DNA of 64,000 nt, taken from assembly GCF_014904795.1 (NCBI RefSeq), contig NZ_JACZFS010000020.1, positions 24,753-88,752 on the forward strand, in the 5' to 3' direction. This document shows, one piece after another, positions 50,129 to 58,380 of this stretch. This stretch comes from Nisaea nitritireducens (GTDB lineage: Bacteria > Pseudomonadota > Alphaproteobacteria > Thalassobaculales > Thalassobaculaceae). The notes beneath the pieces were generated by a model. The model had not been told where the DNA came from. It saw only the letters and a list, made by a program, of their open reading frames with translations, and did not search any database. The translations under genes were made by a program, and so were the position numbers. The number at the start of each line of letters is the position of its first letter. Positions within the stretch are counted from its first letter, which is position 1.

Positions 50129-51385
50129 TCAGGAAGCGGCCGAAGGAGCGGAAGGCGGAATATCGCGGATCCGGCTGTAGAATGTAGCGGCCACCACAAT
50201 CAGCGCGGCGACACTGGCGAAGACCAGCCTATAGGCCCCGTCGGAACCGCCTCCGGCAACGTCCACGATCAATCCTGTGATCCATTGCGCGAGGAAGATC
50301 GTTCCAACACCGACGAGGCTCATGGCAGTAATCGCACGTCCCGCCAGATGGTTCGGCACAAAGCCCCGGCAATGTGCGGCCAGCACGACGAAGAACGGCG
50401 AGACGAAGCCGAACGCGACCAGCAGCACCATGGCCAGCCAGAACGGGGGCTGTGGGATCGCTGTCATGATGCCGAGCAACAGCACCATCAGCACGCAGCT
50501 CCCAAGGACAACGCGCTTGCGGGAATTCAGCATCCGGTCCAAAGGGCCGAACGCCAGCGTTCCGGCGTTCTGTGCCAGAACCATAAGGAGCAGTGCGTAG
50601 CCGACGTCGGTCTGGGCAAGTCCATGAACTTCCCTGAGATAAGGCCCGGCCCAGAGACCGCCAACCGTTGCGAAAGGCGCGGCAAAACAGCTTGCCATGA
50701 TCAGTGTGCCGCGAATGTCCCGATCGCGCAGCATAGTCAGGATGGCTGAAAAGGCCTGGCCGATACTTTCGTGGGGCCGCTCGGGGCGCGCAATACCCGG
50801 GGGATGATCCCGGCCCCAAAGAAAGATCAGGATCGTCATCAGCAAGATCGCCGCGGCGAGAAGCAAGAACGTCACTGTGAACCCTGCTTGCTGCAGCATG
50901 ATGGCGAGCGGAGCTGTCGCCAGCAGACCGCTTGTCGCCCCGGCAAGAGCGATGAGCCGCGCCGAAACCGTGGCCACACGGTCCGGACGGACCCAGCCAA
51001 GCACAATCAGGTAAACGGTTGTCACGGCGCCGGCATGCCCTACGCCGAGCAAAATCCGCCCTCCGATCAGCCCTGTGGCATTTTCAGAAACGGCGAAGAG
51101 CACCATTCCGCCCACCGCAATGAGGCTCAATGCCGACGTGGTAAGGCGGGCGCCATACCGGTCGAACAAAACGCCCATCGGGATCTGCACGGAAGCAGCG
51201 GCAAGCGACATGATACCGATTACAGCGCCGATTTCGGCCGGGGAAATGCCGCGCTGTTCCATCAGGGCATTGGCAATCACCCCACCGCCGAGCCGGTTGA
51301 TCTGCACCAATGTCAAAAATGCACAAAGAATAAAGAAAACCCGTGCCGCACCGCTGCGCACGGCATGCCCGGTCGCGCCCGTCAT
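50129..51385 (-). CDS. MFS transporter
   Basis: 418 residues with 12 predicted helices. The loop between TM2 and TM3 has the MFS signature IPMGVLFDRYGARLTTSALSL, and a similar degenerate motif recurs after TM8 (PLDRMLNSRKRVVLGSC). The N- and C-terminal halves are joined by a loop of about 20 residues near residue 210 (RPERPHESIGQAFSAIL). The substrate cannot be inferred. Its end lies one base from the converging DsbA stop and the gene faces away from HPPD, so it is probably monocistronic and part of the accessory insert. Confidence 0.88.
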   Translation of the reverse strand: MTGATGHAVRSGAARVFFILCAFLTLVQINRLGGGVIANALMEQRGISPAEIGAVIGIMSLAAASVQIPMGVLFDRYGARLTTSALSLIAVGGMVLFAVSENATGLIGGRILLGVGHAGAVTTVYLIVLGWVRPDRVATVSARLIALAGATSGLLATAPLAIMLQQAGFTVTFLLLAAAILLMTILIFLWGRDHPPGIARPERPHESIGQAFSAILTMLRDRDIRGTLIMASCFAAPFATVGGLWAGPYLREVHGLAQTDVGYALLLMVLAQNAGTLAFGPLDRMLNSRKRVVLGSCVLMVLLLGIMTAIPQPPFWLAMVLLVAFGFVSPFFVVLAAHCRGFVPNHLAGRAITAMSLVGVGTIFLAQWITGLIVDVAGGGSDGAYRLVFASVAALIVVAATFYSRIRDIPPSAPSAAS

Positions 51386-51540
51386 AAGACGCCCCCGGAC
51401 CTGCCGGCACTGCGGAGCGCCCGGAACAGCAACAGCGGAACCATGAATACCCCGGTCAAGATGTGACAGCCCGCCAGCATCGGCCGGCGGGCTGTCTTAT
51501 GAGCCAAGAGCGATTTGGCCGCCCGGTCAAGGCCCTTCTA

Positions 51541-52632
51541 TCAAGCGTTGAGAACCCCGCGCTTCACCTGATCCTGTTCGATGGATTCGAAAAGCGCCTT
51601 GAAGTTGCCCTCGCCGAATCCTTCATCCCCCTTGCGCTGTATAAGCTCGAAGAAAATCGGGCCTATGACGGTCTCGGTGAAGATTTGCAGGAGCAATCCA
51701 CCATCCTCGGTTGGCGCACCATCGATCAAAATGCCGTGCTGCTTCAGATCGGCGACATTCTCGCCATGTCCGGGCAATCTCTTGTCCAGCATTTCATAAT
51801 ATGTGTCGGGCGGAGGGGCCATAAACTTGGAGCCGGCAGCCTTGAGCGCGTCGACGCTGGCGAAAATATCATCGGTCGCCATCGCGATATGCTGGATACC
51901 TTCGCCCTTGTAGGCGTTGAGGTATTCCTCGATCTGCGATTTGTCGTCGGAGGATTCGTTGATCGGAATACGAATCTTGCCACACGGACTGGTCATCGCC
52001 TTGGACTTCAGGCCCGTCAGCTTGCCTTCTATATCGAAATAGCGGATCTCACGGAAATTGAAGAGCTTCTCGTAAAAGTTTGCCCACACATCCATGCGCC
52101 CGCGATGCACGTTGTGGGTGAGGTGGTCGACCATTGTGAAACCGGCCCCCGCGGGTACCTGCTCCACGCCGTCCAACGGTACGAAATCAACGTCGTAAAT
52201 GCTTTGCTCGCCATACCGGTCGACGAGATAGATCAGACTGTCACCGATACCGTGGATCGCCGGAATGTTCAGCTCCATCGGTCCCACCTTGCCTTCGAAC
52301 GGCCGTGCTCCGAGCTTCAGGGCGCGGTCATAGGCCGCCGCGGCGTCCTTTACCCGAAACGCGATGGCGCAGCAGGACGGTCCGTGAACGCGGGCAAAGG
52401 ACTGCGCGAAACTGTCCGGCTCTCCGTTGACGATGAAATTGACACCGCCCTGGCGGAAAAGCGTTACATCCTTCGACCGGTGACGGGCGACTGCCGTAAA
52501 GCCAAGAGATCGAAATAGCGTCTTCAGATTTTCCGGGTCGGGTGCGGTATATTCAACAAATTCGAAGCCGTCGGTCGCCATCGGGTTCTCGATGGTGCCG
52601 CCCGGGATTGGGGGAAGCGTTTCGGATGCCAT
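51541..52632 (-). CDS. hppD: 4-hydroxyphenylpyruvate dioxygenase
   Basis: 363 residues from [22 protein letters not shown] precedes the ATG. It has two VOC domains. The iron ligands are visible: His in DHLTHNV (about residue 180), His in [10 protein letters not shown] (about 260) and Glu near [15 protein letters not shown] (about 335). The C-terminal helix [21 protein letters not shown], which gates the active site, is complete. HPPD converts 4-hydroxyphenylpyruvate to homogentisate in tyrosine degradation. Homogentisate dioxygenase and fumarylacetoacetase genes are not adjacent. It diverges from a MarR regulator across a palindromic site, so induction by an aromatic ligand is likely. Confidence 0.95.
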   Translation of the reverse strand: MASETLPPIPGGTIENPMATDGFEFVEYTAPDPENLKTLFRSLGFTAVARHRSKDVTLFRQGGVNFIVNGEPDSFAQSFARVHGPSCCAIAFRVKDAAAAYDRALKLGARPFEGKVGPMELNIPAIHGIGDSLIYLVDRYGEQSIYDVDFVPLDGVEQVPAGAGFTMVDHLTHNVHRGRMDVWANFYEKLFNFREIRYFDIEGKLTGLKSKAMTSPCGKIRIPINESSDDKSQIEEYLNAYKGEGIQHIAMATDDIFASVDALKAAGSKFMAPPPDTYYEMLDKRLPGHGENVADLKQHGILIDGAPTEDGGLLLQIFTETVIGPIFFELIQRKGDEGFGEGNFKALFESIEQDQVKRGVLNA

Positions 52633-52715
52633 GAATGTCTCCTCCGGCCTGGTGACGACTTCGGTCCCGCCTTGACAGCAAACGGGCGAGAACGGAACGT
52701 CAGGACAGGCCATAT

Positions 52716-52735
52716 TTAGTTACATATGAAACTAA
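52716..52735. promoter_or_regulatory. Palindromic operator between hppD and the MarR-family gene
   Basis: TTAGTTACATATGAAACTAA is a nearly perfect 20-base palindrome (TTAGTT-A-CATATG-A-AACTAA; only the A/A pair flanking the core mismatches). It sits 13 bases before the likely GTG start of the MarR gene and about 83 bases before hppD. Spacing and symmetry are those of a MarR-dimer site; regulation of both genes is inferred. Confidence 0.75.
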
Positions 52736-52748
52736 TTAGAGATTGCGC

Positions 52749-53273
52749 GTGAAGAGTCAAGAAAGCAGCGCCGATACCTCCGGCAACTCAGTAGCGGAGA
52801 CGGGGCCGGAGCAAGAGCCGGCATCGTTCGCTCTCGACAGTTTTTTGCCGTATCGGCTGGCGTTACTCTCGTCACTGGTCTCCGGCAGCATCCAGAAGCT
52901 GTACGCGTCGGAATTCGATATCAGCATCCCCGAATGGCGGCTCGTGGCAATCCTCGGCAGTGACGGGCCAATGACGTCGAATGACATTCGACAACGGGCG
53001 GCGATGGACAAGGTTCAGGTTAGTCGCGCTGCAGCAAAATTATTGGATGCGGGGCATATTCGGAAACAGGTCCATCCTGAAGACAAACGCCGCGCGATTC
53101 TGTCCCTTTCCGATAGCGGCTCGAAGATTTACAACCAAATCGTGCCGATCGCCCTCGAAAGAGAAACTTACCTTTCGTCGGCACTCAACGAAAAAGAGAA
53201 AGATGACTTAATTCAATTGCTGGAAAAATTGACAAAAAAAGCTAGAAGCATGACAACCGCTCCGCCAACGTAA
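52749..53273 (+). CDS. MarR-family transcriptional regulator
   Basis: About 174 residues from GTG 52749 (AGAG upstream; TTG 52743 is another candidate). A 30-residue disordered acidic leader precedes the MarR winged helix: EWRLVAILGSDGPMTSNDIRQRAAMDKVQVSRAAAKLLDAGHIRKQVHPEDKRRAILSLSDSG, with the DxRR-type wing. Dimerisation helices lie at both ends (LPYRLALLSSLVSGSIQ; LNEKEKDDLIQLLEKL). It faces away from hppD with a 20-base palindrome in between, which points to local control of HPPD. The ligand is likely an aromatic acid, but this is unproven. Base composition looks less GC-rich than adjacent core genes. Confidence 0.9.
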   Translation: MKSQESSADTSGNSVAETGPEQEPASFALDSFLPYRLALLSSLVSGSIQKLYASEFDISIPEWRLVAILGSDGPMTSNDIRQRAAMDKVQVSRAAAKLLDAGHIRKQVHPEDKRRAILSLSDSGSKIYNQIVPIALERETYLSSALNEKEKDDLIQLLEKLTKKARSMTTAPPT

Positions 53274-53418
53274 ATATTACCGCCTCAAGACTTTTGGGCT
53301 GATATTTTCTACACGGGGTTTATTGCCACAACCATTACGGCATGATATCCGGATTCCAATAGAGGTTCGCGCACTCGCGCTCTGAACCACGTCCAAGCTC
53401 TTGGAAAGAGTTCAGGCA

Positions 53419-53985
53419 ATGAGCCAAATACTCGAAAACATCGACGACCCGACATTAGGGAAATTGGTGGAAAGATGGTTCGCGTGGTGCAATGGCGACG
53501 CCTATCCGGCGCGCAAATCGATTGAACCGCTTGAGCTTGGTCAGGCGCTCCCGTTTGTCTGGATTTGCGAACGCGAACCGGACCTGAATAGCTACCGCTA
53601 TTGCCTCGTGGGTGAAGCCGTGAATACGCTGTATGGTCAGGGTTTGCGGGGTCGCTCGCTGAACGATTTCCTGTCCAGTAAAACCGCTAATCTTCTGAAA
53701 GAGCGCCTGGATGACTGCCTTGAGGCCGGACATCTTGTCCACACCATTGGAGCACAAACCCTGCATGACAAGCGCAATGTCATGGTCCAGCGCCTGTTTC
53801 TGCCCATGACCGGCGCCAAGGGGGAGCTGGATACGATCCTCGGATGCACAAAAGTAACCGACACGATCTCGGGTCGCACCAGACAAGAAACACCGGCCCA
53901 GAAAGCCACTTACAGAAACGACGGCACCCGAATTAAGGTAGGCAACGCCACTCTCACCATGTATTCCAAGGATCCGTTATATTAG
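53419..53985 (+). CDS. Alphaproteobacterial PAS-domain protein
   Basis: 188 residues. It starts MSQILENIDDPTLGKLVERWFAWCNGDAYPARKSIEPLELGQALPFVWICERE, the opening of the small PAS_5-type proteins frequent in alphaproteobacteria. A PAS core follows (YRYCLVGEAVNTLYGQGLRGRSLNDFLSSKTANLLKERLDDCLEAG...). There is no kinase, cyclase or HTH output domain, so the role is unknown; a stand-alone sensor is possible. It sits between MarR and aroQ and ends 63 bases before the aroQ start. The gap before it (53274-53418) holds a GGTTCGCGC...GCGCTCTGAACC hairpin-like repeat at 53364-53388. Confidence 0.82.
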   Translation: MSQILENIDDPTLGKLVERWFAWCNGDAYPARKSIEPLELGQALPFVWICEREPDLNSYRYCLVGEAVNTLYGQGLRGRSLNDFLSSKTANLLKERLDDCLEAGHLVHTIGAQTLHDKRNVMVQRLFLPMTGAKGELDTILGCTKVTDTISGRTRQETPAQKATYRNDGTRIKVGNATLTMYSKDPLY

Positions 53986-54048
53986 GCTGTGAAGCTGCCG
54001 GTTCCGATTGCGTCAGCCGGACCGCGTGATATAACCTTCGAAACTGAG

Positions 54049-54513
54049 ATGCAGGCGAGCATAGTGTCCGAACGCCCGGAAATACTTATTCTCAATGGCC
54101 CAAATCTGAACATGCTTGGAACCCGGGAGCCGGAGCTCTACGGGGCCGAGACATTGGACGATGTCGATGCCATGTGTGCCGACCATGCCGCAACACTTGG
54201 GCTGGCGACGGATTTCCGGCAATCGAACTTCGAAGGTGAAATGGTGACGATCATCCAGCAAGCGCGCGGCAGCGCGTCTGGGATCATTATCAATGCGGGC
54301 GCCTACACGCACACCTCCGTCGCCATTCACGACGCTTTGCGCGTGGCCGATCTGCCGGTGATCGAAGTCCATGTTTCAAACATTCACCGGCGCGAACCCT
54401 TCCGCCATACATCGTATATTTCCTCCGTCGCCGAAGGAATCATCGTAGGCCTTGGAACCCAGGGCTATGTCCTGGCCCTCGATGGTATGGCGCGGATACT
54501 TGATCGCACCTGA
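54049..54513 (+). CDS. aroQ: Type II 3-dehydroquinate dehydratase
   Basis: 154 residues from [32 protein letters not shown]; the upstream GTG at 53989 would add 20 atypical residues. The family's catalytic features are present: [10 protein letters not shown] with the active-site Tyr and Arg, [14 protein letters not shown] (usually SNHEGE; His is Phe here), [10 protein letters not shown] with the catalytic His, and the substrate loop [18 protein letters not shown]. It makes 3-dehydroshikimate in the shikimate pathway. It lies directly before accB-accC, the standard alphaproteobacterial arrangement. Confidence 0.93.
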   Translation: MQASIVSERPEILILNGPNLNMLGTREPELYGAETLDDVDAMCADHAATLGLATDFRQSNFEGEMVTIIQQARGSASGIIINAGAYTHTSVAIHDALRVADLPVIEVHVSNIHRREPFRHTSYISSVAEGIIVGLGTQGYVLALDGMARILDRT

Positions 54514-54531
54514 ACGAACCCGGAGACCCCT

Positions 54532-54966
54532 TTGTCGCACGACATTGACAGCAAACTCGTACGAAAGCTCGCCGCCCTCCTGGAAGAGACCGGCCTTGGA
54601 GAGCTTGAATATGCGAAGGACGACTGGCGGATCCGCGTGGCCAGGCCGGCCGTACAGCAGGCGGCCAGCGTGGTCGCGGCGCCTGCCCCGGCTCCAGTCG
54701 CGCCCGTCGCGGATACCGCTCCTGCAGATATTGCAGGCGCGGTGAATTCTCCGATGGTCGGTACAGCCTATCTCGGCCCAGATCCCGACTCGGCGCCCTT
54801 CGTTTCGGTCGGCGCCAGGGTCACCGAAGGTCAGACCCTGATGATCATCGAAGCAATGAAGGTTATGAATCCGATCCCCGCGCCGCGCGCCGGGACGGTG
54901 AAGGACGTACTGGTTCAGAACGGGCAGCCGATTGAATTCGGCCAGCCGCTGATCGTGATCGAGTAG
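54532..54966 (+). CDS. accB: Biotin carboxyl carrier protein of acetyl-CoA carboxylase
   Basis: 144 residues beginning at TTG 54532 (GGAG seven bases upstream). The N-terminal part includes a helical segment (KLVRKLAALLEETGLGELEYAK) and an Ala/Pro-rich linker (residues about 45-65). The C-terminal biotinyl domain has the lysine motif IEAMKVMNPI near residue 110, where biotin is attached by BirA. It carries the carboxyl group between biotin carboxylase (AccC, next gene) and carboxyltransferase AccAD in fatty acid synthesis. A TTG start is unusual but no ATG gives the conserved N-terminus. Confidence 0.94.
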   Translation: MSHDIDSKLVRKLAALLEETGLGELEYAKDDWRIRVARPAVQQAASVVAAPAPAPVAPVADTAPADIAGAVNSPMVGTAYLGPDPDSAPFVSVGARVTEGQTLMIIEAMKVMNPIPAPRAGTVKDVLVQNGQPIEFGQPLIVIE

Positions 54967-54981
54967 CGGACCGGAGCCGAA

Positions 54982-56328
54982 ATGTTCGAGAAAGTCCTGA
55001 TCGCCAATCGCGGCGACGTGGCCCTGCGCATTCACCGGGCCTGCCGGGAAATGGGTATACGGACCGTTGCCGTGCATTCCACTGCCGACGCGGATGCAAT
55101 GCATGTGCGCCTCGCCGACGAGAGTGTCTGTATCGGCCCGCCCGCTGCGAAGGACAGCTATCTCAACATTCCGGCCATTCTCACGGCCGCCACCGTGACC
55201 GGCGCCGACGCCATCCATCCCGGTGTCGGGTTTCTGTCCGAGAACGCGGATTTCGCCGAGATCGTTGAAGCGCACGGCTTTGTCTTCATCGGCCCCTCGC
55301 CGCAGCATATCCGCGACATGGGCGACAAGATCATCGCCAAGCGGACTGTGAAGGCACTGGGCATTCCCTGTGTGCCAGGCTCGGACGGGCCCGTCGAATC
55401 AGTCGAGGCCGCTGAAGCGGCTGCCGAGGAGATCGGCTTTCCGGTTTTGATCAAGGCGACTGCCGGCGGCGGCGGACGCGGCATGAAGATCGCCCAAAGT
55501 CGGGACGAGGTCAGCGAAGCCTACAATATGGCCCGCCGTGAAGCAGCGGCGGCCTTCGGCAACGACGAAGTCTATATGGAGCGCTATCTCTCCAAGCCGC
55601 GCCATATCGAAGTGCAGATCGTCGGCGACGGTCATGGCCATGTGGTTCATCTGGGTGAGCGCGATTGCTCCCTGCAACGTCGCCACCAGAAGGTTCTGGA
55701 AGAGGCGCCCTCGCCAGCCCTGAATGAAGCCGCGCGTGCTAAAATCGGTGCCATTGCCGCCAGTGCCACCGCGAAGATGAACTACCGCAGCCTCGGAACG
55801 CTGGAATTCCTGTACGAGGACGGCGAATTCTTCTTCATCGAAATGAACACCCGCCTGCAGGTCGAGCACCCGATCACCGAAATGATCACCGGCATCGACC
55901 TCGTTCGCGAGCAGATTCAGATCGCCTCCGGAGCGACGCTGTCCTTTACCCAGGACGACGTGGTTTTGAACGGGCACTCCATCGAGTGCAGGATCAACGC
56001 GGAAAACCCGCGCACTTTCATGCCGTCACCGGGCCGCGTCACCGACTATCACGCACCGGGCGGTCTCGGGGTCAGGGTCGATTCGGCACTGTATGCCGGC
56101 TACCAGATCCCGCCCTACTACGACAGCCTGATCGCCAAACTGATCGTGCATGGCTCCAACAGAAACGAGTGCTTGCTGCGGCTGCGCCGGGCCTTGGACG
56201 AGATTGTGATCAGCAATGTGGAGACCACCGTGCCTCTGCATCAGGATCTCTCGCAGGCTCCCGATTTCATAAACGGCGAATACGACATACACTGGCTAGA
56301 GAAGAGTTTCCTCGCCGATCCAGCCTGA
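54982..56328 (+). CDS. accC: Biotin carboxylase subunit of acetyl-CoA carboxylase
   Basis: 448 residues. The start is LIANRGDVALRIHRACREMGI (usual E replaced by D). The ATP-grasp glycine-rich loop KATAGGGGRGMKIA is near residue 160. HLGERDCSLQRRHQK and EMNTRLQVEHPITE (metal and bicarbonate site) follow, and the C-terminal cap includes RVDSALYAGYQIPPYYDSLIAKL. It carboxylates biotin on AccB using ATP and bicarbonate. It follows accB by 15 bases and is preceded by GGAG. Length and motif set are complete. Confidence 0.96.
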   Translation: MFEKVLIANRGDVALRIHRACREMGIRTVAVHSTADADAMHVRLADESVCIGPPAAKDSYLNIPAILTAATVTGADAIHPGVGFLSENADFAEIVEAHGFVFIGPSPQHIRDMGDKIIAKRTVKALGIPCVPGSDGPVESVEAAEAAAEEIGFPVLIKATAGGGGRGMKIAQSRDEVSEAYNMARREAAAAFGNDEVYMERYLSKPRHIEVQIVGDGHGHVVHLGERDCSLQRRHQKVLEEAPSPALNEAARAKIGAIAASATAKMNYRSLGTLEFLYEDGEFFFIEMNTRLQVEHPITEMITGIDLVREQIQIASGATLSFTQDDVVLNGHSIECRINAENPRTFMPSPGRVTDYHAPGGLGVRVDSALYAGYQIPPYYDSLIAKLIVHGSNRNECLLRLRRALDEIVISNVETTVPLHQDLSQAPDFINGEYDIHWLEKSFLADPA

Positions 56329-56374
56329 CCGGAACGGCCACCGCCCAGAAGGGCGCAGAGGAGTCGCTGGCACG

Positions 56375-57028
56375 ATGTCGCAATTGCGGCCAGAACTGTT
56401 GCTTCAGGCCTACGCTATCGGCGTCTTTCCGATGGCGGAGAGCCATGACGATGCCCGCACATTCTTTGTCGATCCTGAAAATCGTGGCGTCCTGCCACTT
56501 GACGCCTTCCACGTTTCGCGCAGCCTCCGCAAGGAGGTAAAGCGGCGGCGGTTCGACGTTCGCTGCGACACGGACTTCCGCGGCGTGCTCGAAGGCTGTG
56601 CGGAGCCACGGGATGAGCGCCCCGATACCTGGATCAACGAAGAAATCTTCAGGCTCTACATGTCACTTTTTGAGATGGGCCACGGTCACAGCGTCGAATG
56701 CTGGCGCGAAGGGAAGCTCGTCGGGGGGCTTTACGGGGTAGCCCTGGGAGGCGCCTTTTTCGGCGAGAGCATGTTCAGCCGGGAGCCGAACGCAAGCAAG
56801 GTTGCACTTGTCCACCTGGTAGCCCGACTCAAGGCGTCCGGCTTCACTCTGTTGGACAGCCAGTTCATCACCGAGCATCTGGCGCAGTTCGGAGCGATCG
56901 AAATTCCGCGTCAGGACTACCGCGACCAACTCGCCGAAGCCATCAAACTTCCAGCCGAATTCTACTCGGGGCCGGACGACTGGCCGTTCGTTGAAGAACT
57001 CCTGCAGTCCAATAGCCAGACATCGTAG
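56375..57028 (+). CDS. aat: Leucyl/phenylalanyl-tRNA--protein transferase
   Basis: 217 residues of the Aat family. It opens LRPELLLQAYAIGVFPMAESHDDARTFFVDPENRGVLPLDAFHVSRSL, the family start, then SVECWREGKLVGGLYGVALGGAFFGESMFSREPNASKVALVHLV (catalytic region), and the C-terminal LDSQFITEHLAQFGAIEIPR. It attaches Leu or Phe to proteins bearing N-terminal Lys or Arg, marking them for ClpS/ClpAP. It follows accC by 46 bases. Its 3' end overlaps the convergent DUF2155 gene by 67 bases. Confidence 0.95.
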   Translation: MSQLRPELLLQAYAIGVFPMAESHDDARTFFVDPENRGVLPLDAFHVSRSLRKEVKRRRFDVRCDTDFRGVLEGCAEPRDERPDTWINEEIFRLYMSLFEMGHGHSVECWREGKLVGGLYGVALGGAFFGESMFSREPNASKVALVHLVARLKASGFTLLDSQFITEHLAQFGAIEIPRQDYRDQLAEAIKLPAEFYSGPDDWPFVEELLQSNSQTS

Positions 57029-57393
57029 ACAGGATGCTCGACAGCATTCAGTGCAGGACTTGAGGCGAACATCCAGCCTGTGAAAAGGCGGATCTGTTCT
57101 TCGTCAGGCTTCTTCTCGTCGATTTCGAGGAAGGCGGCATTTTCAGGTGTTTCGGTCGGTGGCCGCTTGCGGCACGCCCGGGGCGTGATGGAGAACGTTC
57201 CGAAGGTGGCCGTCTCCCCCACCTGCGCTTCAAAAGTGGAAATTCGCGCCGTGATCTTGTCCAGCCCCTGCAGGACCGCGATGGGAAGCTCGATCCAACC
57301 GGGCTCGGGGGGCGGTGTCTGAGCATTGGCACCAGCTGACAGGGCGATCAGAAATGCCGTCCCCCAGATAATCACACACTTCGACAGTCGCAT
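56962..57393 (-). CDS. DUF2155-domain secreted protein
   Basis: 143 residues from MRLSKCVIIWGTAFLIALSAGANA, a signal peptide. The mature part has ISTFEAQVGETATFGTFSITPRACRKRPPTETPENAAFLEI and LFTGWMFASSPALNAVEHPVYDVWLLDCR, which is the DUF2155 signature with two Cys that could bridge. The family is confined largely to alphaproteobacteria and its function is unknown. Its position next to aat, MlaD and the NDUFA12-like gene is conserved in the class. The coding end overlaps aat by 67 bases in convergent orientation. Confidence 0.88.
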   Translation of the reverse strand: MRLSKCVIIWGTAFLIALSAGANAQTPPPEPGWIELPIAVLQGLDKITARISTFEAQVGETATFGTFSITPRACRKRPPTETPENAAFLEIDEKKPDEEQIRLFTGWMFASSPALNAVEHPVYDVWLLDCRSSSTNGQSSGPE

Positions 57394-57421
57394 GGGAGCG
57401 GCCCCAACCAATTTCGCCCAG

Positions 57422-57880
57422 TTATTCCTTTGTAGCGGAAGAACTGGCCGAAAATATGAACTTGCCGAGAAGTTGGACGATATCGACGGGGTCCTGCGTA
57501 TATTCGATAGTACCGCCGCTCTTTATCGTTTCAAAGTCGCCGCCCGGAACGATCTCCAGAAAGCTCCCGCCAAGCAGGCTTTCATTCGAGATCGCAGCCG
57601 CACTATCGGCCGGCAGCTCGATATCGTCCCGGATGTTCATGGTCACTTTGGCCAGGAAAGATTTCGGATCCAGTTCCTGGCTGACGATGGTGCCGATCTT
57701 GATTCCGCTCATCCGGACATCACCGCCGACGGCAAGGCCTGAAACCTTGTTGAAGCTTGCCGTCACGATATAGCCGCCACGCGTGTTGAGATCCGCCGAT
57801 ATATAGGCGAATACCGTAAATATGCCGGCGACCAGCAACACTACGGCGCCAATAACGGTTTCGATCGTATTGCGCTTCAT
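57422..57880 (-). CDS. mlaD: MlaD-family outer-membrane lipid transport protein
   Basis: 152 residues. A single N-terminal membrane anchor (ETVIGAVVLLVAGIFTVFAY) is followed by the MCE domain: GGYIVTASFNKVSGLAVGGDVRMSGIKIGTIVSQELDPKSF and AAISNESLLGGSFLEIVPGGD. The end is SATKE. MlaD hexamers feed phospholipids between membranes with MlaFE and MlaBC; none of those genes is adjacent. It is between the DUF2155 and NDUFA12-like genes, a pattern typical of alphaproteobacteria, and is preceded by a short gap of 61 bases. Confidence 0.92.
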   Translation of the reverse strand: MKRNTIETVIGAVVLLVAGIFTVFAYISADLNTRGGYIVTASFNKVSGLAVGGDVRMSGIKIGTIVSQELDPKSFLAKVTMNIRDDIELPADSAAAISNESLLGGSFLEIVPGGDFETIKSGGTIEYTQDPVDIVQLLGKFIFSASSSATKE

Positions 57881-57941
57881 GAGACCTCAGCAGATTGAAC
57901 CAGAAGACGCCGGAACGACGCCTTCGCACAGCCGGAAACCG

Positions 57942-58295
57942 TCAGTTCGGCGTCCAGGCTTCATAATCTCCGGTCGCCGCGTCACGCTTGCCACCCTCGA
58001 GGACATGCCCCGGCGGACGGTAGGCGTAGCGGGTACCCGTAAGATTCGGCAGATGTTCTTTCTGCCAGTCGAAATCGTCATCGGTCGCCAACGGGGCTTC
58101 AGCTGTGTAATGCAGCCAAGCATGCCATTCCGCCGGAACCTTCGAGGCTTCGACGATCCCGTTATAGATCACCCAACGCTTCCGCTTGTAGCCAGCAGCC
58201 GGTTCGGACTTGTGCTCGTAATAGCGGTTACCGAACTGGTCCTGGCCGACCTCGCGGCCGTTAAGCCATGTGTAAATTGACGTGCCGATATCCAT
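57942..58295 (-). CDS. NADH:ubiquinone oxidoreductase subunit NDUFA12-like
   Basis: 117 residues. It matches the small NDUFA12/B17.2 family: YTWLNGREVGQDQFGNRYYEHKS near the start and RKRWVIYNGIVEASKVPAEWHAWLHYTAEAPL in the middle, with the C-terminal PNLTGTRYAYRPPGHVLEGG. It is an accessory complex I subunit shared by alphaproteobacteria and mitochondria. Its location away from nuo genes, beside mlaD and DUF2155, is the usual one. The ATG at 58295 gives the expected N-terminus. Confidence 0.94.
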   Translation of the reverse strand: MDIGTSIYTWLNGREVGQDQFGNRYYEHKSEPAAGYKRKRWVIYNGIVEASKVPAEWHAWLHYTAEAPLATDDDFDWQKEHLPNLTGTRYAYRPPGHVLEGGKRDAATGDYEAWTPN

Positions 58296-58380
58296 CGACC
58301 AACCACCCTGTCACCTGCATCAAGACGTTGCCGGAATATGTCATTCCCAAGCCGCGCAGTCCAGTCGGACGCGCAAAGCT

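Noticed and set aside
53364..53388. GGTTCGCGC / GCGCTCTGAACC repeat before the PAS gene as an operator
   Set aside because: Imperfect, GC-rich and with no regulator tied to it; could be chance.
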